Position numbers and translations under genes: made by a program. A stretch of 64,000 nucleotides of DNA from Terriglobales bacterium (GTDB taxonomy: Bacteria > Acidobacteriota > Terriglobia > Terriglobales > Acidobacteriaceae). Under the pieces are notes generated by a model that was given only the letters and a program-made list of their open reading frames with translations, was not told where the DNA came from and ran no database searches. The stretch is taken from the NCBI GenBank assembly GCA_035651655.1, contig DASRFG010000007.1:1-64000 (forward strand). The letters are read 5' to 3'. Positions within the stretch are counted from its first letter, which is position 1. The number at the start of each line of letters is the position of its first letter. This document shows positions 1 to 9,186 of this stretch, one piece after another.

Positions 1-177
1 ATGACGTACATAAAACCCTCCATTTGCAATGACTTGCAGGCCGAGTGAAAACACCCCTTGCAAATGGCGGTGGACGCGCGTAGAAATACGAATGGCGTTT
101 GCTTCTTCGCAAGAGGGGCGACACCTTCCGGGCTTATCGAAGTTCGCGCTTCGGTAGGCCCTTTAACTTTTTGCTAC

Positions 178-750
178 TTACCCTTTCAACGAAATAAACT
201 TTTCTCGGCCCTCCAAACGAATATTGAAAATATCAGCATGTGTCCGAAGCGCTGATTCAATCGCCTGCTTCGTGATCTTACGGACTCCGGCGTGTGCCAA
301 GAATTGCTGAATGTCCGGTACACGGGCTTCGGTAGTCGCCTCGAGATAATAAGCAAGTACTTCCCAAAGGTTCAATTCTTGCCGTAGCTTCATCTCAGCC
401 ACATCACCCCAATCAGCATGATTCTTAAATATGGCATTGAGTGCTTCATCATGCCTTCGATAGTTCGTTAGTAGAGCGCCAATGTTCCTAAACTCCCTGC
501 GGTATCGTTCCACCCGTCGCCGTGCGTCTAGATACTCCAAGTATGCAGTACGATTTGTGTCCAACTGTTTCCGCAATTTCGTTAGCTGTTCGGATCGGTG
601 TTTGGCAACGGATGCAAGACCGTCAACAGCATCGTTAACACTTGGCACGTCTTGAAAAGTAGCACAAGGCGGATTGTGAGTCAAGCAACGTGTTGACTCG
701 TTGTTCGACAATGACGACTTCGTAACGAGGGGGACGCGTCTAGACATCAC
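178..750 (-). CDS. Hypothetical protein, possible winged-helix C-terminus
   Basis: This encodes a 190-residue protein that I do not recognise. Residues about 50-115 are charged and helical, rich in Arg, Lys, Glu and Leu, and probably form a coiled coil. The last 70 residues end in a pattern (ESALRTHADIF...GREKFISL) that resembles a small winged-helix domain. It has no signal peptide or membrane segment. The gene stands alone, divergent from the glycosidase at 871, and its base composition is visibly more AT-rich than the genes that follow, which suggests horizontal acquisition. Start is the first of two adjacent ATG codons. Function is unknown. Confidence 0.5.
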   Translation of the reverse strand: MMSRRVPLVTKSSLSNNESTRCLTHNPPCATFQDVPSVNDAVDGLASVAKHRSEQLTKLRKQLDTNRTAYLEYLDARRRVERYRREFRNIGALLTNYRRHDEALNAIFKNHADWGDVAEMKLRQELNLWEVLAYYLEATTEARVPDIQQFLAHAGVRKITKQAIESALRTHADIFNIRLEGREKFISLKG

Positions 751-870
751 GCACCCCCTTTTCCACAGCCTGTTTTGTGGGATTTGAGATTAGGACAGTA
801 CCGCCGTTCTTGCTCCCTTGCTTTTCTCTTTCCTTCCCTATAAAAGGGTATCCCGACCTCGACTTACGTA

Positions 871-3366
871 ATGAGAAGCTTGCGGCCTCTCCTGTTGCCC
901 ACAGTGTTGATTTTGGTGGCTCTGCCTGCATTTGGGCAGCGCCGGAAATCCGCGCGCCCGCAGCCTCCCGCTCCCATCGCTTCCATTCAAGCCCAGGGAC
1001 TCACGGTCACCGCCTTCCGGGACGGCTCCTATTCGCTTTCCGCCCGCGGAATTGCCAGTCCCGTGTTGCGTGCCCAGTCTGCAGCGCAGATTGATTTTCG
1101 TTGGCTGCCCTCGAGCGCCTATGCCCAGCATCAAGCGGTTGAGTCCGCATTCCAGGACGATCTCGGATCAGGGCGCGCGCTCACAGTTACCCATTCCGGC
1201 CTGCCGGACCAGCCCGATTTGGTCTGCATTTTTCATTTGTATCAGTCGCAAGCGTGGGGCGACCTGGAGGTTCGCCTGCGGAATAACGCAGGCAAGGCGA
1301 TCACCGTGCAAGCCATCCGCAGCCTGGAGACTTCCGCCGAGCCGGTCATAAATCTGGGTGGCCCAGCATCCTCCGACCGCATACTGTCTGATAGCTACAG
1401 CGAAGACCGTCCCGCACTGAAGATCATGGATTTAAGTGAGCCCACAAACGGCATGCATCGTGCCGTAGGCAGCCAGCTCATCTATAACCGCCAGAGTGGG
1501 CAAAGTCTTTTTCTCGGGGCACTGACTTCGAACCGTTTGCTTACAATTCTTCATCTGAAGTTCCAGGCAGGTGAGGCGCGACTCGCTTCCTACGACGTCA
1601 CCGCTACTGGCACCACGGAAATTTTGAAAGGCGAATCACTGAAGGAATCGCCGCCCGAAGATCAGATCGCTCTCAGCGTGCCCGTCAATTCCGGCGAGAG
1701 CCTTTCGGGAGAGCGCCTGATGTTCGCCATTGGTCCTGACTACCACGCCCAGCTCGAGGCCTATGGCCGGGCTATCCGCCAGCTCCATAAAGCCCGTGTT
1801 AGCGCTCCCACTCCTATGGGCTGGTGGAGTTGGACCGCCTATTATTTTGGCCTCAGCCAGGGCACCGCGCTCACGAATGCGGGCTGGCTGGCTGAACATC
1901 TCAAAGAACTCGGCTACGACTACTTCCACATGGATGAGGGCTATCAATACGCGCGCGGTGAATACGCCACGCCCGATGCCAGCCATTTCCCTCGCGGCGT
2001 AGGATATGTCGGCGACCAGGTACGCCGGCTCGGCCTGACCTTCGGGGTTTGGACGGCGCCTTTCGAAGTCTCTGAGCGGTCTTCGGTGTTTCAGAATCAC
2101 AAAGACTGGCTGGTGCACAATGCTGCCGGTCAGCCCATTCATCTGGGGCACGTTAACAAGGATAAAGATCAGCTCTACGCACTCGATCCGACCAACCCAG
2201 CCGCCCAGGACTATCTGCGCCAGACCTACCGCACGTTGGTCCACGATTGGGGCGTCCGTTACATCAAACTCGATTTCATGGACGACTCTACCGTCGAAGG
2301 CTTTTATTCTCGACCGCACACCACTGCCCTCGAAGCCCAGCGCATTGGCCTGCAGGTGATTCGCGATACCGTCGGGGACGAAGTCCTGCTCGATAAAGAC
2401 GGCAGCCCTATGCTCAACCCAGTTGGCCTGGTGGACACCGGCCGCACCTCGGTTGATACCGGCCACACTTTCGCTGCCAGCCGCGAAGCGCTTCCCGGCA
2501 TCGCCGCGCGCTACTACATGAACCGGAACTTTTTCATTGACGACCCTGACGCGTTCACCGTTTCGCGCCAGACCATTCCCGAGCACGGATGGCACAACAG
2601 CGATCAGCCCCTGACGCTTGACGAAGCGAAAGTTTCTATTGCGCTCTCTGCGGTTTCTGGCGGCATGTATGAAATTGGTGACGATCTGCCTACGCTTGGC
2701 CTCGATGCCGATCGCCTGGCGCTGGTGCAGAATAAAGACTTGCTCGATATGGCGCGCCTCGGCCACGCAGCGGTGCCCCTCGATCTGATGACTTACGCCA
2801 CCGAGGACCAGATGCCCAGTATCTTTCTTCTACGCGAAGACAAGCGACAAGCGATCCTCGCAGTGTTCAATTGGACCGAGCAGCCACGCTCCCATACGGT
2901 GTCACTTGCCGATTTGAAACTGCCTTCCAGCGGAAAATACCAGGCATCTGATGCTCTGAATCAGGATTCAGCCATTCCATTAACCAATGGCGCTCTTTCA
3001 CTGGAAAATCAGCCACCACACTCGGTACGTGTGCTCAAACTTATTGACACATCAATTTCCGCGGCTGCCCCAACAATTACTGCCGACGTTCCCTCCAGCG
3101 CGAAAGCCGGCGAAGTGATTACGCTCTCCGCGCACGGCGATCCCGCAGCCGTTCCGGCCTTGCGCTATCGCTGGGATTTCGGCGATGGTACCCACGCGGA
3201 TGGTCCGATTGCGCATCACGCGTATACCATAACCGGCAGCCGCACTGTGAAGCTCACGGTGGATGGAATAGATGGAGTGCCCGCCGAGAAGACTTTTACT
3301 GTGGAAGTCACCGGCGCCATTGACACGATTTTCAAGCCAGCCGAGAAGCGCCGCTGGCAGCCGTAG
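871..3366 (+). CDS. Secreted GH27/GH36-type alpha-galactosidase with C-terminal PKD domain
   Basis: This is a predicted retaining alpha-galactosidase or alpha-N-acetylgalactosaminidase of the melibiase fold (clan GH-D), 831 residues. Residues 1-22 are a signal peptide ending near LPAFG. An N-terminal beta-sandwich is followed by the TIM barrel, which opens with MGWWSW near residue 317. The nucleophile is probably D468 in YIKLDFMDD, and D529 in RTSVDTG is a candidate acid/base; both assignments are by analogy to the clan. A PKD-type Ig-like domain (WDFGDGT near residue 768) forms the last 100 residues and may bind glycan or act as a spacer. A secreted amidohydrolase and a second glycosidase follow on the same strand, suggesting one glycan-degrading locus. 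Substrate specificity cannot be read from sequence. Confidence 0.78.
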   Translation: MRSLRPLLLPTVLILVALPAFGQRRKSARPQPPAPIASIQAQGLTVTAFRDGSYSLSARGIASPVLRAQSAAQIDFRWLPSSAYAQHQAVESAFQDDLGSGRALTVTHSGLPDQPDLVCIFHLYQSQAWGDLEVRLRNNAGKAITVQAIRSLETSAEPVINLGGPASSDRILSDSYSEDRPALKIMDLSEPTNGMHRAVGSQLIYNRQSGQSLFLGALTSNRLLTILHLKFQAGEARLASYDVTATGTTEILKGESLKESPPEDQIALSVPVNSGESLSGERLMFAIGPDYHAQLEAYGRAIRQLHKARVSAPTPMGWWSWTAYYFGLSQGTALTNAGWLAEHLKELGYDYFHMDEGYQYARGEYATPDASHFPRGVGYVGDQVRRLGLTFGVWTAPFEVSERSSVFQNHKDWLVHNAAGQPIHLGHVNKDKDQLYALDPTNPAAQDYLRQTYRTLVHDWGVRYIKLDFMDDSTVEGFYSRPHTTALEAQRIGLQVIRDTVGDEVLLDKDGSPMLNPVGLVDTGRTSVDTGHTFAASREALPGIAARYYMNRNFFIDDPDAFTVSRQTIPEHGWHNSDQPLTLDEAKVSIALSAVSGGMYEIGDDLPTLGLDADRLALVQNKDLLDMARLGHAAVPLDLMTYATEDQMPSIFLLREDKRQAILAVFNWTEQPRSHTVSLADLKLPSSGKYQASDALNQDSAIPLTNGALSLENQPPHSVRVLKLIDTSISAAAPTITADVPSSAKAGEVITLSAHGDPAAVPALRYRWDFGDGTHADGPIAHHAYTITGSRTVKLTVDGIDGVPAEKTFTVEVTGAIDTIFKPAEKRRWQP

Positions 3367-3409
3367 TCGCTCAGCTCGACCGCAGGGCTCCAGCTCTCTG
3401 GCGTGGAAG

Positions 3410-3476
3410 CGGGTGGAGCAGGGCTTTAGCCTGTATAGAAAGGCAAAACATTGCGGGGTTTTTACCCCTGAGGTCA
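3410..3476 (+). repeat. Extragenic double-hairpin element
   Basis: Between the glycosidase and the amidohydrolase are two short stem-loops: one around 3419-3433 (caggGCTTTAGCcctg-like) and one at 3455-3468 (ggggt, tttt loop, acccc). The arrangement resembles REP-like palindromic elements that I associate with acidobacterial intergenic spaces. That family assignment is from memory and not tested. The element ends just before the ribosome binding site of the next gene. Confidence 0.35.
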
Positions 3477-3478
3477 AC

Positions 3479-4660
3479 ATGAAACGTGGCGCCATTTTCT
3501 TTGTGCTTTTTTCATCGTCCTTCGTGCTGTACGCACAAGACCAACAAACTTCTCAGCCTGGCATCACCTACAAGTCCGCGCCCGACGCCGAGCAGCGCAA
3601 AACTCTTCTGCTGCGCGATTTCCATCCCCAATCCATGATGCACGCACGAGTGCACAAGGTTGAGCGCGCTCGTTTTCCGGTGATTGATGTGCACAACCAC
3701 ATCAACGACGCGGAGGGCATTGACGAGCACGTCCCGCCCCAGAAAGTGATCGAGGCTATGGACGCTACTAACGTTCGCACCCTCGTTATCCTCACCGGCC
3801 GTTGGGGGGAGCAATTGCAACGCGTCATTGATGAAATGGTCAAACCTTATCCCGGCCGGTTCATGGTGTTTACGCAGGTTGATTGGAGCAAAATTAACGA
3901 TCCTGACTTCAGTCAGGAGATGGTGCGGCAGCTTGACGACGCCGTTCGCCGCGGAGCACGTGGACTTAAAGTTTTAAAAGACTTCGGGCTGCAGGTGCGG
4001 GACAAATCATCCGGCAAACTGGTCGCGGTTGACGATCCCCGGCTCGATCCGGTGTGGGAAGAGTGTGGCCGCCTGGGCATCCCGGTCGCCATCCACGTAA
4101 CCGACCCCGAAGCATTCTTCCATCCCACGGATGCTACCAACGAGCGTTATGAGGAACTAAGCGAGCACCCCGACTGGAGCTTCTACGATCATGATTTTCC
4201 CAGCAAAGAATCCATCCTCGCAGCGCGCGACCGTATGTTTGCCAAGCATCCGCACACGACGTTTATTGCTCTGCACGTCGCCAACTGGCCAGAGAATCTC
4301 GATTACGTTTCCGCGCTGCTCGACCGACTTCCCAACGTGATGACCGAATTCGGCGCGCGCCAGGCGGAACTCGGACGCCAGCCGCGCCGTGCCCGCGAAT
4401 TTTTCGTCAAGTATCAGGACCGAATCATGTTCGGGACCGACTCCCCGCCCAACGTGGACACCTACCAGAATCATTTCCGCTGGCTGGAAACTGGCGATGA
4501 GTATTTCCACTACGCTGGTTATCCTGGCCAGGGCCGCTGGGAGATCTACGGAATGGAACTGCCGCCAGAGGTTTTAGAGAAGATTTACCATCTCAATGCC
4601 GAGCGCATTTTCGCACAGTTTAAGGGGACCTCGGCCGCCGCAATGGGAGCTCACAGATGA
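3479..4660 (+). CDS. Secreted amidohydrolase (Amidohydro_2 family)
   Basis: This is a metal-dependent hydrolase of the amidohydrolase-2 type, 393 residues. The preferred start is ATG 3479, preceded by a GAGG-type ribosome binding site and opening a clear signal peptide (MKRGAIFFVLFSSSFVLYAQ); longer in-frame starts overlap the previous gene and destroy this signal. Metal-site features are HxH at H72/H74 (DVHNHIN), a later His in ALHVANW, and an Asp in FGTDSPP. The stop overlaps the next start by 4 bases (ATGA), so it is probably translationally coupled to the glycosidase at 4657. The family includes decarboxylases and lactone or amide hydrolases. The substrate is unknown, but the context suggests a sugar-derived compound. 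Confidence 0.72.
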   Translation: MKRGAIFFVLFSSSFVLYAQDQQTSQPGITYKSAPDAEQRKTLLLRDFHPQSMMHARVHKVERARFPVIDVHNHINDAEGIDEHVPPQKVIEAMDATNVRTLVILTGRWGEQLQRVIDEMVKPYPGRFMVFTQVDWSKINDPDFSQEMVRQLDDAVRRGARGLKVLKDFGLQVRDKSSGKLVAVDDPRLDPVWEECGRLGIPVAIHVTDPEAFFHPTDATNERYEELSEHPDWSFYDHDFPSKESILAARDRMFAKHPHTTFIALHVANWPENLDYVSALLDRLPNVMTEFGARQAELGRQPRRAREFFVKYQDRIMFGTDSPPNVDTYQNHFRWLETGDEYFHYAGYPGQGRWEIYGMELPPEVLEKIYHLNAERIFAQFKGTSAAAMGAHR

Positions 4661-6858
4661 TAAAGCGAATGATCTGTTCTGTTCTGTTGATCACGTTGCT
4701 GGGCGTGAACATCGCCTGCTCTCATTCGCCCAACCTACCCAAAGCTGACGCCGCACCCTCTCCCGTTTCTGTGCTGGTGAATCCCAATGGTCCGGTTGTC
4801 ATTCGCACCACCGGCGCCGAGTTCGACATCCTGCCGACCGGCTACCTTCAGGCCTCTCTATTAAAAGAAGGAGGCCAAAAGCTTAGCCTTGATGACCCGC
4901 CCGCTAATACGTCTGCGGATTACGCTATCGTTGCCGGCAAGCCCACACGCTTTACTCTGGATTTTTCGCAGACCCGCATTGTTCCCGCGAGCGGCAAGCT
5001 GGGCCGCGGGAAGCGCGTAGAGATTCCCGCCAGCAGTGCTGTGTCTGGCCTCCAGAGCACCCTGGCCGTCGAGGTTTATGACGATTTTCCTACTCTTGCG
5101 CTTAGCACGGTGAATTACAAGAATTCAGGCAGCGCAGACGTCAGACTTGACGGCGCCGTTGCCCAGCAGCACCGATTCAACGCCGCGCTCGCCGATAGCA
5201 AGGCTGCGCCCTACGATATGTGGTCATTCCAAGGCTCAAGCTATGAGTGGGGCAAGGACGATGTGATTCATCTGCCCAAGAAATTTTCTCAGCCTAATCT
5301 CATGGGCGTGCAACTAAAGAACGGCACGGGTGGCGGTATTCCCGTGGTTGCTTTCTGGACCGCCAACGTCGGCGAAGCCATTGGTCATGTCGAAACTTTG
5401 CCCCTGGTTCTCTCGTTGCCGGTGAAGACAGCGGCCGACGGAGTCTCCACGCAAATGCAATTGCAACCCAACCTCACACTCAAGCCGGGAGACAGCTACT
5501 CCACCCCCCGCAGTTTCGTGGCGGTTTACTCCGGCGACTTTTATGAACCGTTGCACCTTTACTCCACCACTCTTTCGCGCGAGGGCTGGAACCTGCCTAA
5601 GCCTTCCAACGAGTCTTACAACATTTCCTGGTGTGGCTGGGGATACGAATTCAACGTCACGCCCGCACAAATGCTGGGCACCATTCCCAAGCTGAAAGAG
5701 TTCAACATCAAGTGGGCCACCCTCGACGACCGTTGGTTCAACAATTATGGCGACTGGGAGCCCCGCGCGGACACTTTTCCCGGCGACTCCATGAAGAAAA
5801 TGGTGGATGGGTTTCACAAGCAAGGCATCTTCGCGCAAATCTGGTGGCTGCCGCTCGGGGTGGAAGACGGCCAAGGCAAATGGGAGTCGCACCGCTATGC
5901 GGTCTCTAACGTCGTGAAAGAGCATCCTGACTGGCTCATCCTCAACCAGGAAGGAAAGCACGCGCGCATGATCCGCAATCTGGCCACACTCTGCCCGGCA
6001 GTTCCCGAAGTGCAGGCCTACTACAAAAAATTGACGGAGAAATTCATCCGCGATTGGGACTTCGACGGGCACAAGCTCGACAACATCTATACCGTGCCCG
6101 CCTGCTACAACCCCAAGCATCACCACAAGTCGCCGCAGGATTCCATTAACGCCATGGCTGAGGTGTACAAGCAGATTTTCCAGACCACGCGCGCCTTGAA
6201 ACCTGAGAGTGTCACCCAGAGCTGTCCCTGCGGGACCCCGCCCAGCCTGGCTTGGCTGCCATACATGGACCAGGCAGTCACCGCCGATCCGGTCGGCTCA
6301 GTGCAAGTACGCCGCCGCATCAAGATGTACAAAGCATTGCTCGGACCCGAAGCTGCGGTTTATGGCGACCACGTTGAGCTCACCAAGATTAACTTCAAAA
6401 AGAATAACGAAGCAGATATCGGGCGCGATTTCGCTTCCACGGTCGGCACCGGCGGAGTGGTCGGCACGAAGTTCACCTGGGCTGATGCCAATCCACGTTT
6501 CAAGACCGTCGCGCTCACCGCGGACAAAGAGAACTGGTGGAAGAAGTGGATTGATATCTACAACCAGAAAATGCTTTCGCGCGGCCAGTTTCGTAACCTC
6601 TATACCTATGGTTACGACGTCCCTGAAGGCTACGCGATTGAGAAGAACGGGAAGATGTATTACGCCTTCTTCACTCCCGACGGCGAAAAGAAATGGAAGG
6701 GAGAGATCGAACTTCGTGGCCTGACCCCAGGCAAGTACCACGTGTCTGATTACGTGAACAACAAAGATCTGGGCACGGTTGAGGTGACCGCGAACCACGC
6801 TCCCAAGCTGCCAGCCTCATTCGCTGAGCAATTGCTCCTCGAAGTCAGCAAACAATAG
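4657..6858 (+). CDS. GH36-type alpha-galactosidase-like exported protein
   Basis: This 733-residue predicted alpha-galactosidase-type glycosidase has an exported N-terminus with Cys21 after VNIA, a weak lipobox, so it may be a lipoprotein. An N-terminal beta domain precedes a barrel that begins near WCGWGYEF. The likely nucleophile is D475 in FDGHKLDNI and the likely acid/base is D538 or D544 in MDQAVTADPVG; these are assigned by analogy with clan GH-D. A C-terminal beta domain closes the protein. It overlaps the amidohydrolase by 4 bases. Together with the paralogous enzyme at 871 it suggests stepwise removal of alpha-linked galactose-type sugars in the periplasm. Specificity is not determined. 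Confidence 0.72.
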   Translation: MIKRMICSVLLITLLGVNIACSHSPNLPKADAAPSPVSVLVNPNGPVVIRTTGAEFDILPTGYLQASLLKEGGQKLSLDDPPANTSADYAIVAGKPTRFTLDFSQTRIVPASGKLGRGKRVEIPASSAVSGLQSTLAVEVYDDFPTLALSTVNYKNSGSADVRLDGAVAQQHRFNAALADSKAAPYDMWSFQGSSYEWGKDDVIHLPKKFSQPNLMGVQLKNGTGGGIPVVAFWTANVGEAIGHVETLPLVLSLPVKTAADGVSTQMQLQPNLTLKPGDSYSTPRSFVAVYSGDFYEPLHLYSTTLSREGWNLPKPSNESYNISWCGWGYEFNVTPAQMLGTIPKLKEFNIKWATLDDRWFNNYGDWEPRADTFPGDSMKKMVDGFHKQGIFAQIWWLPLGVEDGQGKWESHRYAVSNVVKEHPDWLILNQEGKHARMIRNLATLCPAVPEVQAYYKKLTEKFIRDWDFDGHKLDNIYTVPACYNPKHHHKSPQDSINAMAEVYKQIFQTTRALKPESVTQSCPCGTPPSLAWLPYMDQAVTADPVGSVQVRRRIKMYKALLGPEAAVYGDHVELTKINFKKNNEADIGRDFASTVGTGGVVGTKFTWADANPRFKTVALTADKENWWKKWIDIYNQKMLSRGQFRNLYTYGYDVPEGYAIEKNGKMYYAFFTPDGEKKWKGEIELRGLTPGKYHVSDYVNNKDLGTVEVTANHAPKLPASFAEQLLLEVSKQ

Positions 6859-6870
6859 TGCAGACAGACT

Positions 6871-7123
6871 AACCACAGAGGAACACCACAAAGCACACGA
6901 AGGCACGCAAAGGTTTTTAACCACGGAGAGCACAGAGGACCACAGAGTTAATCGAGAAACCAAAGTGTCGACCTGAATTAGAGCGAATTCTCCCAGCCTT
7001 AAAACCCTTCGTGCGCCTTCGTGTCCTTTGTGGTGAAAGATTTTGCCTTTGCTCTGTGCTCCTCTGTGGTTCATACGGTCAAGCGCGATTACCCCTTCGT
7101 GTCCTTTGTGGTGAAAGCTTTTG
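6871..7123. repeat. Extragenic 'CCACAGAGG / CCTCTGTGG' inverted-repeat cluster
   Basis: The gap between the two convergent gene groups is built from short repeated words. Accacagagg, accacaaag, cacgaagg and ccacggagagcacagagg occur in one orientation at 6871-6950. Their reverse complements (ccttcgtgtcctttgtggtg, tgctcctctgtggttc) occur at 7014-7072. A 20-base word, ccttcgtgtcctttgtggtg, occurs twice, near 7018 and near 7096. The second copy lies inside the 3' end of the PfkB kinase gene. Related units occur at 19732, 40965 and 42623. Confidence 0.7.
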
Positions 7124-8041
7124 ACTTCCGAAGAATTCCTTCATCGCCTTCCCATCCCGGAAAGCCTCCGTCCCCCCCGGTTTGGTGGTTGAAAACGCCC
7201 CCGCCAGGTTTCCGTATCTCAAGCAGGTTTCAATATCCTCCCCTCGCACATACTGATAAATGAACCCGGCATCGAAGCTGTCCCCCGCTCCCACCGGATC
7301 AATGGCGTTCACCGCCACGCCGCGTCTCACAAATTCTTTGCCCGCCTGCCGCGCGATGGCTCCTCGCTTGCCTCGCTTCACTACGAGCGTCGGCACCAGG
7401 TCGGCTAATAGCTTCACCGCCTTTTCAACATCGTCCGTGCGCGTGATCTTGCACGCCTCGCGCTCATTCGGCAGGAAAACATCCACGTACTTCAGCACTT
7501 TGCTCACACCTTTCCAGTGGTCGTCCGGATCATCGTTGGTATCCAGGGACGTGCTTAACCCTGCGGCTTTCATCTCGCGGAATAGCTCTGCGACACGAGG
7601 CCGAAGTCCGCGTTGCAAAAACATCGAGCACAAATGGAAATGCCTGGCTGAGGCAAGATACTCCAGGTCCAAATCCTCAAATCGCAGCTCAAAGATCGTC
7701 CCCGGATATGTGAGGATGTTGCGCCACTTCGCGTGTGGCAGGATTACAGTGAGACCCGAGCTTGCGCCGCGCGACTTTCGCACTCGCGAAACGTCCACCC
7801 CGGCGGCGCGCAGACGCTCTAGCGCGATCTTTCCGAGGGCATCGTCGCCAATGCGCGAGCTGAAGCCTACCTTCGCGCCCAAGGCTGCCAGGTTGTGCGC
7901 GACAATGCCCGATGAACTCCCCAGCGTCAGCATCATGCCCTCGGCCAGCAGTTCGCGTTCGGGCACCAGTTGTTCCGGGAGACCGTAAAGAATTAAGTCG
8001 AGGTTCAATTCCCCGGCAATGCTCACGTCAATGCGCGGCAT
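7079..8041 (-). CDS. PfkB-family carbohydrate kinase
   Basis: This 320-residue ribokinase/PfkB-family kinase phosphorylates a sugar or sugar phosphate using ATP. The C-terminal signature DPVGAGDSFDAGF lies at residues 248-260, with catalytic base D254 in GAGD. An N-terminal substrate-binding motif (GSSSGIVAHNLAALG) is also present. The start overlaps the end of the upstream SIS-domain gene by 14 bases, indicating an operon. The last 15 or so residues (SQKLSPQRTRRGNRA) are encoded by the dispersed extragenic repeat and are probably not part of the native fold. The substrate is unknown; next to a SIS isomerase and alpha-galactosidases, tagatose-6-phosphate or a similar intermediate is possible. 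Confidence 0.78.
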   Translation of the reverse strand: MPRIDVSIAGELNLDLILYGLPEQLVPERELLAEGMMLTLGSSSGIVAHNLAALGAKVGFSSRIGDDALGKIALERLRAAGVDVSRVRKSRGASSGLTVILPHAKWRNILTYPGTIFELRFEDLDLEYLASARHFHLCSMFLQRGLRPRVAELFREMKAAGLSTSLDTNDDPDDHWKGVSKVLKYVDVFLPNEREACKITRTDDVEKAVKLLADLVPTLVVKRGKRGAIARQAGKEFVRRGVAVNAIDPVGAGDSFDAGFIYQYVRGEDIETCLRYGNLAGAFSTTKPGGTEAFRDGKAMKEFFGSQKLSPQRTRRGNRA

Positions 8042-9128
8042 GTTCAGGTTTCTCGCGTTCTTCGCCCAGTACTACTGCTCGAGATAAATATCGCGGTTTA
8101 TCGGGATCCAACCCCTTCTTCAATCCTGTCAAAAGGCCGAGCAAGTGTCCCGTGAACATGTAAGCTGCCAAGCGTGCATATTCCGGGATATCGATTGCCA
8201 ACTCGACCAGCAGATCCGACGCCGCTCGCGCTCGCGCATCCGCAGCATTGGTCACCACCAGCGTCTTCGCGCCCAGCTGTTTGAGCTCCTCCAGGACCTC
8301 GACCTCGGCCTCGTACCCGGCTTCAGAAAGCAGAAACGTCACCAGCACTTCCGGAGTGATAATGGCCTTCGGTCCGTGACGGAATTCCAGTGTGTGAAAC
8401 ACCTGGGCGTAGGAGCACGACATTTCCTTCACCTTCAGCATGCTCTCAGACGCCAAACCATAAAACGGCCCCTGCCCCAGAAACACGTAGTCGGCAAAAG
8501 TATTTGCTGACAGGAACTCGCCGATCCTTCCCTTCAACGGCGCAAGCATCGCTGCCGTCAGGCTGGGAAGTTGGTGCAGCGCCTTGTTGAATGCGTGCTT
8601 GTTGGCGACGCTGGCTGCGAGCAATTGCAACGCGAGCAGCATGGAGCTGAATGATCGCGTCATGACTGTGCTTTTTTCGTCGGCATCGGGCAGACACAGG
8701 CAGCCGCTCGCCACCTTGGCCAAAGGCCGACCGGGCGCGCAGCTCACGGCAAGTGTGCGCAGGTTGCGCGTGTGCTCCAGGTATTCAGCCGCGCGCAAGG
8801 TCTCCGAAGTCTGCCCCGAGCGTGAAATCAAAACCGGAACAGTTGTCGGCCCGGTTGGCACCAGCTCAGGAAACAACAGCACTTCGGAAGCCGGTACGGC
8901 GCTCGCCCGCAAGCCAGCTACTGCTGTCCATGTGGCAGCCGCAGCCATCCCCAGGTAATAACTCGAGCCGCAGCCGATGAACAGCCACTCCGAGCCGTGC
9001 CCAAATTGTTCCCGGATTTTTGTGAGTTGCCCTTTTTCAATGTTCCGTAGGCAGTCGGTCCAGCACTGCGGTTGCGACAGTATCTCCGCCAGTGTGTATT
9101 TCCCCGCCTCCTGCTTGTCCTGGCCCAT
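8028..9128 (-). CDS. SIS-domain sugar-phosphate isomerase/deaminase (AgaS/GlmS-C-like)
   Basis: This 366-residue protein has two tandem SIS domains, approximately residues 30-185 and 195-345, like the isomerase half of GlmS and the AgaS family. Visible motifs are FIGCGSSYYLG and SRSGQTSET in the first domain and EFRHGPKA in the second, all typical of phosphosugar binding. There is no glutaminase domain, so it is not a full GlmS. Its reaction is probably aldose-ketose isomerisation or deamination of an amino-sugar phosphate. It is the first gene of a two-gene operon with the PfkB kinase, which supports a catabolic pair for a galactosamine-type sugar. That pathway is an inference. Confidence 0.75.
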   Translation of the reverse strand: MGQDKQEAGKYTLAEILSQPQCWTDCLRNIEKGQLTKIREQFGHGSEWLFIGCGSSYYLGMAAAATWTAVAGLRASAVPASEVLLFPELVPTGPTTVPVLISRSGQTSETLRAAEYLEHTRNLRTLAVSCAPGRPLAKVASGCLCLPDADEKSTVMTRSFSSMLLALQLLAASVANKHAFNKALHQLPSLTAAMLAPLKGRIGEFLSANTFADYVFLGQGPFYGLASESMLKVKEMSCSYAQVFHTLEFRHGPKAIITPEVLVTFLLSEAGYEAEVEVLEELKQLGAKTLVVTNAADARARAASDLLVELAIDIPEYARLAAYMFTGHLLGLLTGLKKGLDPDKPRYLSRAVVLGEEREKPEHAAH

Positions 9129-9186
9129 GGCCTCTCCAATTGCAAAGATTTAAGGGGTTCATGCTACCAAGAGAAGGGCAAGTACT

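Noticed and set aside
740-931. 63-codon minus-strand frame upstream of the hypothetical gene at 178
   Set aside because: It overlaps the start of the glycosidase, has no motif or ribosome binding site, and looks like a chance frame.
1636-2766. 376-codon minus-strand frame
   Set aside because: It is antisense to the catalytic barrel of the glycosidase at 871, which has clear family motifs; the antisense product has none.
5314-6126. 270-codon minus-strand frame
   Set aside because: Antisense shadow of the second glycosidase, as expected in GC-rich DNA.
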